This document shows, one piece after another, positions 19,015 through 26,576 of a stretch of 64,000 bases of DNA. The notes under the pieces were generated by a model. The model worked only from the letters and a program-made list of their open reading frames with translations, was not told the DNA's origin and made no database searches. The position numbers and the translations under genes are program-made. Source of the stretch: an uncultured Gemmatimonadota bacterium (GTDB taxonomy: Bacteria > Gemmatimonadota > Gemmatimonadetes > Gemmatimonadales > Gemmatimonadaceae); contig CADEFN010000006.1 in NCBI GenBank assembly GCA_902826615.1, positions 186,001 through 250,000 of the forward strand, in the 5' to 3' direction. How positions within the stretch are numbered: position 1 is the stretch's first letter; each line of letters starts with the position of its first letter.

Positions 19015-19328
19015 CCGTCGAGTTGTGCCAGGAGACCGCGCGACAACGCCCGCATGGCCTGCCATGCTTCGGCGATAGCCTGACGACCTTCGGGTAGTAC
19101 TTCGTAGTGGCGGCGGCGCCGTCCGCCCCGTTGCGGCAGGGGATCACCCACGCGCGACGCGACGTAACCCTTTTCTTCAAGACGTGTGAGGGCGGTGTAG
19201 ACGGCGCCGAGTGTAACGTCGCGCCCGGCACGCTCGGCGATCTCGCGCTGGACGGCGGCGCCAAAGCCTTCATCGCCCAGGCGCATGAGGGCGAGCATCA
19301 CGAGTTGTTCGAGGTCACCGAGGGGCAT
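19011..19328 (-). CDS. PadR-family transcriptional regulator
   Basis: A 105-residue winged-helix repressor starting at an ATG with GGAG about 10 bases upstream, which excludes a longer frame. Signatures: 'LGDLEQLVMLALMRLGDEGFG', 'LGAVYTALTRLEEKGYVAS' and 'GGRRRRHYEVLPEG'. It overlaps the permease gene by 4 bp, so the pair is translationally coupled. The upstream ATACGTAT palindrome is the likely site of autoregulation. Confidence 0.9.
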   Translation of the reverse strand: MPLGDLEQLVMLALMRLGDEGFGAAVQREIAERAGRDVTLGAVYTALTRLEEKGYVASRVGDPLPQRGGRRRRHYEVLPEGRQAIAEAWQAMRALSRGLLAQLDG

Positions 19329-19354
19329 GTTGTTTCTCCGTGAATCCAGAATAT

Positions 19355-19362
19355 ATACGTAT
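19355..19362. promoter_or_regulatory. Short palindrome ATACGTAT upstream of padR
   Basis: An AT-rich run (ATATATACGTATGG) about 27 bases upstream of the padR start, centred on a perfect ATACGTAT. It could be a PadR half-site pair overlapping a -10 element. Weak evidence on its own. Confidence 0.35.
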
Positions 19363-19623
19363 GGAGGGTGGGGCAAGGGCCCTCGGGCGGGGAGCAGCGC
19401 ACTGCCGGGCTGGCCTCTGTGCCGGCGCGTTGGCGCCGCGGCGTACGGCGGAGCCCGCCACTGAGGCTTGTCCTAGTGTTCAGCTGCAGAATCGCTTGGT
19501 ACCATGAGTGGTCGGCCGTACGACGTCGCGCGGACACTACCCGATGTCAGGTTCTGTTCGGCGTTCTCGCTATAGAAGTGAGTTCATCACGACCGCGGCT
19601 CACTCTCCTCTGCGCGAATCCAT

Positions 19624-20718
19624 ATGCCGTTCTCAGCAACTTCGTCGGCGCCTCTCTCGCAGTCACACGCCACGTTACAGGGTGGTCCTCGTTGCTCTCC
19701 GGTTGTTGACGGGGGAGAGCCGCTGCTTTTGCTCGGCGACGATCCCAGGCTGCTTCGCCTCCTGGAATTGGTGCGACGCGTGGCCGATACCGATGCCACC
19801 GTGCTCATCAATGGGGAGACTGGAACGGGCAAGGAGGTCGTCGCCCGGTTGCTCCATGGCGAGAGCCGTCGGCGCCGTGAGCCATTTCTCGCGGTGAATT
19901 GCGGGGCGATCCCCGAATCCCTTCAGGAAGCCGAAATGTTTGGTGCCACGCGTGGCGCCTTCACGGGGGCGGCGGCGTCGCGCGCCGGAGTGTTTGAGGC
20001 GGCAACGCGAGGCACGGTCTTTCTGGATGAAGTGGCGTCCATGGGCCACGCACTTCAGGTCGCGCTCCTTCGCGTCCTTCAGTCTGGCGAATTCACTCCC
20101 ATAGGATCGACGCAGTCGCGTGTGTCGGGGGCGCGTATCATCGCCGCCGCCAACGTTAACCTGCAGGCGCTCGTGGCATCGGGCCAGTTCCGATCCGACC
20201 TCTACTACCGGCTGAACGTCATCCAGCTCGATCTGCCGCCCCTGCGGGAGCGCCGCGGTGACATCGCCAAACTGGTTGCGCACTTTGCACAGACGTTCTG
20301 CGCGCGATACGGAAGGCCCCCGCTGACCTTCGCACCCGCGCTCCTGCATAGACTCTGCGCGCATGACTATCCCGGCAACGTGCGCGAGCTGCAGAACCTG
20401 GTGCATCGGCTTGTGCTGCTTGCCGGTTCGTCGTCACTCACGCTGAGCGATCTCCCTCACGATTTCCAGACCACCTCGCCGGCCCCGGTTCAGCCCGCGC
20501 GACTCTTCCGTCAGGCAAAGGCCTGTGTGGTTGAGGGATTCGAACGCGCATTTCTCTCGGCCGCCCTCGCGCGCAGTGGTGGCGTCATCGCTGACGCTGC
20601 ACGCGACACCGGACTCAGCGAGCGCGTCTTTCATGTGAAGGTGCGCAAGTACGCGCTTGCCACGCGTGCGCAGGAGCGCGCCGCACGCGACACTGAACCG
20701 AAGGTCACCCAGGCCTGA
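19624..20718 (+). CDS. Sigma-54 enhancer-binding protein without sensory domain (PspF-like)
   Basis: A 364-residue activator. It starts the sigma-54 AAA+ domain after only about 30 residues, so there is no receiver, GAF or PAS domain. Walker A GETGTGKE (64-71), the sigma-54 contact loop GAFTGA (111-116, intact), Walker B TVFLDE (131-136) and an arginine-finger region FRSDLYYRLN (189-198) are all present. A Fis-type helix-turn-helix occupies about 313-343. Such proteins hydrolyse ATP to open RpoN promoters and are usually held in check by a partner protein. The gene is followed at once by a terminator and by a candidate -24/-12 promoter for the next gene run, which it probably drives. Confidence 0.92.
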   Translation: MPFSATSSAPLSQSHATLQGGPRCSPVVDGGEPLLLLGDDPRLLRLLELVRRVADTDATVLINGETGTGKEVVARLLHGESRRRREPFLAVNCGAIPESLQEAEMFGATRGAFTGAAASRAGVFEAATRGTVFLDEVASMGHALQVALLRVLQSGEFTPIGSTQSRVSGARIIAAANVNLQALVASGQFRSDLYYRLNVIQLDLPPLRERRGDIAKLVAHFAQTFCARYGRPPLTFAPALLHRLCAHDYPGNVRELQNLVHRLVLLAGSSSLTLSDLPHDFQTTSPAPVQPARLFRQAKACVVEGFERAFLSAALARSGGVIADAARDTGLSERVFHVKVRKYALATRAQERAARDTEPKVTQA

Positions 20719-20729
20719 CCTGAAGGTCA
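20702..20729. promoter_or_regulatory. Three AGGTCA half-sites upstream of the sigma-54 promoter
   Basis: AGGTCA at 20702-20707, TGACCT at 20716-20721 and AGGTCA at 20724-20729. The two direct copies are 22 bp apart, close to two helical turns, and the last two form an inverted pair. They lie 12-40 bp upstream of the candidate -24 element, where an activator could bind. The inverted pair also forms the terminator stem, so the two readings compete. Confidence 0.35.
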
Positions 20730-20736
20730 GCCTTTT
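20712..20736 (+). terminator. Rho-independent terminator after the sigma-54 activator
   Basis: A GGC-C-TGACC stem, TGAA loop and GGTCA-GCC arm followed by TTTT, overlapping the stop codon of the activator gene. It separates the activator transcript from the following gene run. Confidence 0.6.
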
Positions 20737-20740
20737 CGGG

Positions 20741-20754
20741 GGCACGACCAACGC
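20741..20754 (+). promoter_or_regulatory. Candidate sigma-54 (-24/-12) promoter
   Basis: GGGCACG-ACCA-ACGC has the invariant GG at 20741-20742 and GC at 20753-20754 with exactly ten bases between them. The -24 half matches TGGCACG in six of seven positions; the -12 half matches TTGC only at GC. The predicted start is near 20766, about 60 bases before the next gene. Confidence 0.5.
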
Positions 20755-20828
20755 CTCCGCAGTGCCACGCGAACCCTAAGCCGTTACAGCAGTTCAGGTT
20801 GCACGCGAGATCGGCCCGAGCGCTGCCC

Positions 20829-21278
20829 ATGGTACCACACTTGCCATGGTATCAGTCAATGATCTCAACGTTCACACCTCCCGCGCTGCATATCGGCCTC
20901 ATCGGTCCGGCTCTGGCCGCTGACCTGACGCTGCTTCATCGCCTTGGACAACGCCATGTGCTGACGCTTGCCGCCGCACCGCAGAACATCTGGGCGTGCG
21001 AGGTCATGCAATCGATCCAGGTGGTGGTGCTGGAGTCGGGATCGGTCCGCGGTGACGTGTCGCAAACGGTCGCGGCTATTCGCCAGCGGCATCCCCATCT
21101 GCAGGTGGTGCTGGTGAACGGTGGCATTGACCAACTGCATCTTGCCGACGCCTTTCGTGCGGGCGCGACGGATTACTTCGCGACCCCCTGGAATGTAGAC
21201 CTGCTCGCCGAGCGCATTGAGGTACTGGCCGCGCGCGCGACGCATGACACTGACGCTGTCTCAGGAGAGACCCAATGA
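20829..21278 (+). CDS. Receiver-like protein lacking phosphorylation residues
   Basis: A 149-residue protein with the alternating strand/helix order of a response-regulator receiver: HIGLIG, then VVVLES at strand 3, QVVLVNGG at strand 4 and ATDYFATPW at strand 5. The phosphoacceptor Asp is Glu (about residue 69), the conserved Lys of the K-P pair is Thr (about 119), and the acidic pair after strand 1 is missing. It therefore cannot be phosphorylated in the normal way; Glu may mimic the active state. It is the first gene after the sigma-54-type promoter and overlaps the next by 4 bp. Starts at 20859 or a TTG at 20799 are possible. It could be the partner that controls the activator at 19624. 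Confidence 0.65.
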   Translation: MVPHLPWYQSMISTFTPPALHIGLIGPALAADLTLLHRLGQRHVLTLAAAPQNIWACEVMQSIQVVVLESGSVRGDVSQTVAAIRQRHPHLQVVLVNGGIDQLHLADAFRAGATDYFATPWNVDLLAERIEVLAARATHDTDAVSGETQ

Positions 21279-23707
21279 CTGCTGGCGCATCATCCATGAA
21301 TGGCGAGGCTCTCGCATGGCGTCCCGCCTCCCCGTTTCCGAGCGATCCGGAGTTCACGCCGGTCGCCGAAGCATCGCGCGACGCTGTGATGTCGCTCGAA
21401 ACGCCGTTCCTCAACGAGTATTCCGCAGGCGCGTTCGCTTCTCCGCGCACACCGCAGGCGACAGCGTTCGCCGAGTTGTATGAGTCGCTGCGTGACGAGG
21501 AATTCGACACCGCGGTGGCACGCGTCGCCGACGAAGCCTCGGCCATCGCCGAATCGTTGAGCTACGAGGGTGAAAACAGTGGTGGCTCGCGTGAGCGTCA
21601 ACGACAGGCCGCTCAGGGGTACCTCGACCGGATCGCAACAAGCGCCGAAGCCGCGCTGCGCCGGATGGACGAAGAAACGTCGGCCAGGGATCTCGCGGCG
21701 CTCAGCGAATCGGCGCTGAACGAGTACCTCGATACCATCGGGCAGCACGAAAGCGGCGCCCCCTCGCCCGTTGCGGAGGAGTTTGTCAAGAAGTGGATCA
21801 AGAAGGCGAAGCAAGCTGTCACCGGCGCCGTGAAGCTGGCGAAACGCGGCATCAAGGCGGTGACCGGCATGCTGCCACACACCTGGATCCTGCGTCGGCT
21901 GATTGGTCTCGTGCGACCCTTCCTGCACCGAGTGCTGCGCTTTGCGCTCGACAAGGTTCCTGTCGCGCTGCAACCCATTGCGCGTCAGTTGGCCGCCAAG
22001 GTCCTCGGATCGGATGTCGTGAAGGCCGCCACCACGTCGCAGGAAGCGGCCGCGGTCGATCCACGGGCCGTGGCCACCGAGATGGACACGATGGTCGCAG
22101 GCTATGTGGTGCAGGGCGAGTCTTTCACGCCTGGCGTGAATCTCGAGTCAATGTCCGAGGACCAGGCGTCATCATCGAGTCGCGACGCGCTCCGTGAGCT
22201 CGATCAGGCACGCGCGCAGTTCATCGATCGATTCGGCCGTTTGCGTCAGGGTGAGGACCCGACGCCCGCTGTTGAGCAGTTTGTCCCCGCCGTGCTTGGC
22301 GTACTGCGTCTGGCGCGCAACATCATCGGGCGTCCGCGCATTGTCTCGTTCTTGTCGGGGCACCTGGCTCGGCTGGTGCAACCTCATATTGGCGAGGCGA
22401 ACGCCAAGAAGCTCGCGGGTGCGCTTGTCGACGCAGGTCTGCGGCTCGTTCAGCTTGAAGGCGGGCAGTCGGCCGTGGCCGCGACGGCCGAAACCGTCGC
22501 CAGCACACTCGAAGACACGGTCGCGCGTCTTGCCGAGTCATTGCCCACGGACGAATGGGAGAGCCCCGCGCTGCTCGAAGCCTACAGCCGCGAAGCGTTC
22601 GACCATGCGGTTGCCGCCAACTTCCCGGATGACACGGTTCGTGGTGAACTGCACGAAGCGCACGAGGTGAAAGGGGTCTGGCGGCGTGCGGCCGGTCGTC
22701 GCTTCAAGCGCTACACACGCACTCCTTCCGTCGTGCTGACCCCCCGCATGGCGCAGTCCATTCCTTCCTTCAAGGGAGTGCCGCTGTCGACCATCCTGCG
22801 TGATCGCTTTGGGATCACAGGTCCGGTACGCGTGAATGTGCACCTCTATGAGGCGATTCCAGGCACCACGGTCGGCGCGATCACCCGTGGCGATGCAGGG
22901 AACGGCGGCCCGGCTGGCATTCCTCCTGTTGCACCTGCGACCTCCGCTGGCTCCACTACCGGGACCGCTGATCAGGCGACGCCCTCGCAAGGAGCACCCG
23001 CGAGTGAATTCGACGTCCACCCCCTCACCGAGACCACTGCGGGTCTGCTGCTGCAGGAACCGGGACTCGGTCGCCGCGTCGATGAGGCGTACCTCGAAAC
23101 ACCGCACGCACTCGCCGTCGGGCAGCGCCTCTTTCGCCTGGAGTTCGAGGCCGGAGAAGCCGTCGCACGGGGTACGCAGGTGCGCCGCTTCCGCTCGCGT
23201 GTGAATGCAGCACAGGGCAGCGTGGATGTGCTGATAAACTTCAGTGAAGCCACCGCGCAGGAGATCGCCACCGCACTCCGTCGCAAGGCACCTGCGGGCG
23301 TCGTGCTCAACCTCATCCGTCGCGCCTTCGAGCCGCAGGCGCGCGCCGAGGCAGAAGGCCCCAGTGATGCGGTGCAGCTGGTCTCCGATGTCGCGGGTGA
23401 AGACTCCGAGAGTTTCACGCGTCGCTGGGTCCGGAGACTCGGCGGGTCGTTGCGACGAGCAGTCCGCGGCTCAGCCGTGCGTGCTCTCGCGTCACATATC
23501 GAACGCAACTACGCACAGGTTGCCACCGACTTCGATGCGGCGGCCAACGCGGACGCCGATGGGGTCACGATCCGGCTGACGATGCGGGGCCTCCCCTGGC
23601 TTGCGGCCATCGGCTCACGGTCTCTCGAAAGCGTCGACAGCGAAGCGTTGACGCCGGCCGCACCTGCCTCGCTCGACATCAAGATCGTCCCGGGTTACGC
23701 CAAATGA
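21275..23707 (+). CDS. Large protein of unknown function with cationic helical region
   Basis: An 810-residue protein that I cannot place in a named family. It has no signal peptide. The N-terminal 60 residues are disordered-like with a PFLNE motif (about 44-48). Residues 172-225 are strongly basic and amphipathic (KKWIKKAKQAV, GAVKLAKRGIKAV, ILRRLIGLVRPFLHRVLRF), resembling a membrane-active peptide. A second hydrophobic-basic helical region lies at about 335-395. A mixed domain spans 480-540, a linker rich in A, P, T and S spans about 545-580, and a C-terminal domain of strands and helices follows. It overlaps both neighbours by 4 bp (ATGA), so it is made in step with them. Confidence 0.6.
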   Translation: MTAGASSMNGEALAWRPASPFPSDPEFTPVAEASRDAVMSLETPFLNEYSAGAFASPRTPQATAFAELYESLRDEEFDTAVARVADEASAIAESLSYEGENSGGSRERQRQAAQGYLDRIATSAEAALRRMDEETSARDLAALSESALNEYLDTIGQHESGAPSPVAEEFVKKWIKKAKQAVTGAVKLAKRGIKAVTGMLPHTWILRRLIGLVRPFLHRVLRFALDKVPVALQPIARQLAAKVLGSDVVKAATTSQEAAAVDPRAVATEMDTMVAGYVVQGESFTPGVNLESMSEDQASSSSRDALRELDQARAQFIDRFGRLRQGEDPTPAVEQFVPAVLGVLRLARNIIGRPRIVSFLSGHLARLVQPHIGEANAKKLAGALVDAGLRLVQLEGGQSAVAATAETVASTLEDTVARLAESLPTDEWESPALLEAYSREAFDHAVAANFPDDTVRGELHEAHEVKGVWRRAAGRRFKRYTRTPSVVLTPRMAQSIPSFKGVPLSTILRDRFGITGPVRVNVHLYEAIPGTTVGAITRGDAGNGGPAGIPPVAPATSAGSTTGTADQATPSQGAPASEFDVHPLTETTAGLLLQEPGLGRRVDEAYLETPHALAVGQRLFRLEFEAGEAVARGTQVRRFRSRVNAAQGSVDVLINFSEATAQEIATALRRKAPAGVVLNLIRRAFEPQARAEAEGPSDAVQLVSDVAGEDSESFTRRWVRRLGGSLRRAVRGSAVRALASHIERNYAQVATDFDAAANADADGVTIRLTMRGLPWLAAIGSRSLESVDSEALTPAAPASLDIKIVPGYAK

Positions 23708-24990
23708 GTGTGATGTCGCATCCCGCGCCGGCAGCGCGAGCAGCTCTGATCGAGCTCTCGCGCCAGCTGGAGCACTGGCGACTGGCCGCCGAGCGTCTGG
23801 TGGTGCCGGAGAGCATCGCGTCTCCGCAGGCATGGCAATCGCTGGAGCATTACCTCGGCGTGTCTCTGCGCAGCACCATTGCCACGGCCGCGGACCAACT
23901 CCGTGGACGTATCGCCGCGCTCGCTGAACGGTTGCGTGATGCGCCGCCCGAGGCGTTGCCGCGGCTGCGACGCGACCTGCTTGCCGTGCGGCAGCTCTAT
24001 CTGCGCACCGAGACCACCGTCGACTTCTTTGCCGATGCGCTGGCGACCCGGTCCACGGAACCGATGGGATCGTGGCTGCGCGCGTGCGATCACCTCGCTA
24101 CGCGTGCGATGGCCGAGGTGTTGCGCCCGCTCGGTCATCCCGTGCCTGCCGCCCTCACCTTTGCCGACAAAGGCGCGGGTGCGGCGATCTGGAAGATGGG
24201 TTTGCGTCTGTGGGACGGGAGCACCCGCAACCCGGTTGCGGCCATCAAGATGACGCGGCACAACCTGCTGCGTCCAACTGCCGCATTGCACGAAGTGGGA
24301 CACCAGATCGCACACGTCGTGGGCTGGAACACCGAGCTGCGCAATGCGTTGCAGCGAGCGTTAGGCGCGCATGGCGCTGATGTCGCCGATACCTGGGCCG
24401 CATGGGCGACAGAGATTGCCGGTGATGCGTTTGCGTTTGTGTTCACGGGCTACGGAGCCGTGTCCGCGTTGCACGACGTCGTGGATGGTGACGCCTCGAG
24501 TGCCTTTCAGATGATTCCAGGCGATCCGCATCCGGTGGCGCACCTCCGGGTGATGCTCGGCATTGCCATGTGCCGACGCGCCTTTGGCAGCGGACGCTGG
24601 GACCGTCTCGCGGAGGCGTGGAACGCCGTACATCCACTGTCGTTCGCGGATCGTGAGACCCGGCAGCTCATCGCACGGTCAACCCCGCTGCTGCCCGCGA
24701 TCGTTGAGCTGGTGCTCTACCGGCCCTATCGCGCATTCGGGGGCAAGGCCCTCGTGCAGCTCGTGAATCCCGAGCGCGTCTCCCCGGCGTCGCTGGAGCA
24801 GTTGCGGCGAGACATGGGGAGTGCAGGCCATCACTCCCGCCACTGGATCTGGGACGAGGCCATTCGGGTGCTCGCGCTCACGTCATACCACACCACCTCG
24901 GACACCGCGCACCTCCGAGAAGGGGTGCAGCAGCAGGATGCCGTCATGCGGCGTGTAGGCTCACATCGCGCCGTCACACTTCAACACTGA
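23704..24990 (+). CDS. Predicted zinc metallopeptidase (HEVGH)
   Basis: A 428-residue protein. Residues 196-200 read HEVGH, the HExxH zinc site with the catalytic Glu, within 'TAALHEVGHQIAHVVG'. About 37 residues later EIAGD (237-241) offers the third ligand, as in gluzincin-type peptidases. The first 150 residues are mostly helical. No signal peptide or membrane segment is seen, so it is either cytoplasmic or exported by an unknown route. It overlaps the 810-residue protein gene by 4 bp. It could process other products of the run. I recognise the motif, not the subfamily. Confidence 0.65.
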   Translation: MSVMSHPAPAARAALIELSRQLEHWRLAAERLVVPESIASPQAWQSLEHYLGVSLRSTIATAADQLRGRIAALAERLRDAPPEALPRLRRDLLAVRQLYLRTETTVDFFADALATRSTEPMGSWLRACDHLATRAMAEVLRPLGHPVPAALTFADKGAGAAIWKMGLRLWDGSTRNPVAAIKMTRHNLLRPTAALHEVGHQIAHVVGWNTELRNALQRALGAHGADVADTWAAWATEIAGDAFAFVFTGYGAVSALHDVVDGDASSAFQMIPGDPHPVAHLRVMLGIAMCRRAFGSGRWDRLAEAWNAVHPLSFADRETRQLIARSTPLLPAIVELVLYRPYRAFGGKALVQLVNPERVSPASLEQLRRDMGSAGHHSRHWIWDEAIRVLALTSYHTTSDTAHLREGVQQQDAVMRRVGSHRAVTLQH

Positions 24991-25003
24991 GAGGACCATT
25001 CAC

Positions 25004-25300
25004 ATGAGTACATCGGCCAGCACCACATCGCTTACCGTACCAACCAAGAGCCCGATTCCGCAGGCCTACACCGGCCTGCCCGATGCCCCGACGTTTGCCC
25101 GTTTGGCGTCGCGGCCCGACCGCGTCTTCCCGGATGCGCAGGCGTTTTTCAACGCGTGGCTTGACGCGCTTGTCGGCGACACCAGCGATGCCCGCGGGGT
25201 GCGCGTCGCCTTTGCTCCCATCGGGGCCAAACGCAAGGCCACGCGCCCGCGCGCAGCGGCAGCCCCGGCGGTCAATCCCCCTGGGACAAAAGCCAAGTAA
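25004..25300 (+). CDS. Small basic-tailed protein of unknown function
   Basis: A 98-residue protein with a good ribosome site (GAGAGG about 8 bases before ATG). Residues 15-65 are moderately conserved-looking with a helix (AQAFFNAWLDALVGD). The last 30 residues are a disordered basic tail (KRKATRPRAAAAPAV). It might be a chaperone, an adaptor or a targeting partner for its neighbours. No family recognised. Confidence 0.5.
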   Translation: MSTSASTTSLTVPTKSPIPQAYTGLPDAPTFARLASRPDRVFPDAQAFFNAWLDALVGDTSDARGVRVAFAPIGAKRKATRPRAAAAPAVNPPGTKAK

Positions 25301-25355
25301 CACCCGGTAATCACCGCCTCTCACTCGACCACTTCCTGCCGCTACTGGAGCCACC

Positions 25356-26546
25356 ATGTTCGTTCAACTTGCGACCGCCATCACCCCGCTGTTTACCAAG
25401 CCGGAGGACGCCGCCGAGCTGGTACTCAGCGGCTTCAATGGCACTCAGCTGGCCGACTTCCTCGAGCAGTACTGGGGTGTAGCCGTATCCTCCATGCGGC
25501 CCGCGTATGAGGCCGATACCAACGTCGTTGCCACCGACCTGGCCGCCATGGCGCGCTTCAATCGCTTTGAGCCGGCCGTGCTCCTGCCACCGCTGCCGCT
25601 CCCGGGTCCGGGTGGCACCGTGGTCGGCCCCGAGTTGTTTCACCACCTCGCGTACGCGTATGTGGTGGAGAACACCAAGGCGGTCGAGATCTTTCGGCGG
25701 GTGCTGATCGAGATGGCGACCGGCGAACGACTGTCCCTCGGTAGTCCGGCCACACAACGCTGGGCGCAGCTCACCGAGGAACTGTTCTTCACGCATCCAC
25801 GTGGCTATTGCATTCGCGGGGTGACCAGTGACCTGCGTCCCCGGCACGACGCCGTTCGACGAAACGCGTACCAGCGCCTCCTCGGCCTCGACCTGAATCA
25901 CGGACAGGAGGATGGCTCGCCCGTGCCGTATCCGCGTGCCGAGATCGCCAACCGTGATTTTGTCCCCTTGTTCGAGGCGCTGCTGCGCGAGGTGTGGCTC
26001 GGTGTGAAGAATCGCGCCAATCTGGTGGGCGAGGACGCGACTGATGACAACGCGATCGACACCTTGTTGCGGCGCTTGCGTGAGCTGCTCCTGGCTCGCC
26101 GTCTGGGTGGGGCGCTCACCCGCGAAGAGTATGACGCCGTGGGCATGATGTCGTGGATTCACCTCACGCTGATGTTCAACACCGCCATCACTGCTGATTT
26201 GCGCGCCGACGCCGCAGGGCCAGCGGATCGGCTGCGCCTCATCGGTCAGAAGGTGGGGATCGCTCCACACTCGCGGAGCGATGCGTTCCTGCAGCTCGCA
26301 CAGCCCATGTCGATTCTCCTCCGTGCCATCGAGTTCAACGCCATCCCCTCGGCGGCGTCGCTCTATAACGGTCCCTACACTGCGGACATGCTGACCCTGA
26401 TCACGCAGTGGTCCATCGCGACGGGCCAGAATCTCAAGGACACCACGGTGCGGGTGTCGGCGACCGAAGTGGTCGCACGGAGTGCCGCAACCACGGGCAG
26501 CAACGGGAGCGGACCGTCGCGTGTGTCCGCCTTCATGACCAACTAA
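25356..26546 (+). CDS. Helical protein of unknown function
   Basis: A 396-residue, mostly alpha-helical protein with few charged clusters and a single Cys. There is no signal peptide. Features include 'LFHHLAYAYVVENTKAVEIFRRVLIEM', 'LLRRLRELLLARRLGGALTREEYDAVG' and a disordered C-terminal tail rich in S, T and G. I recognise no domain. It lies 55 bp after the 98-residue gene and 30 bp before the protease fusion, on the same strand, so it belongs to the same run. Confidence 0.5.
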   Translation: MFVQLATAITPLFTKPEDAAELVLSGFNGTQLADFLEQYWGVAVSSMRPAYEADTNVVATDLAAMARFNRFEPAVLLPPLPLPGPGGTVVGPELFHHLAYAYVVENTKAVEIFRRVLIEMATGERLSLGSPATQRWAQLTEELFFTHPRGYCIRGVTSDLRPRHDAVRRNAYQRLLGLDLNHGQEDGSPVPYPRAEIANRDFVPLFEALLREVWLGVKNRANLVGEDATDDNAIDTLLRRLRELLLARRLGGALTREEYDAVGMMSWIHLTLMFNTAITADLRADAAGPADRLRLIGQKVGIAPHSRSDAFLQLAQPMSILLRAIEFNAIPSAASLYNGPYTADMLTLITQWSIATGQNLKDTTVRVSATEVVARSAATTGSNGSGPSRVSAFMTN

Positions 26547-26576
26547 CGTCACGCCCACGCCGGGAGGTATCAGACC

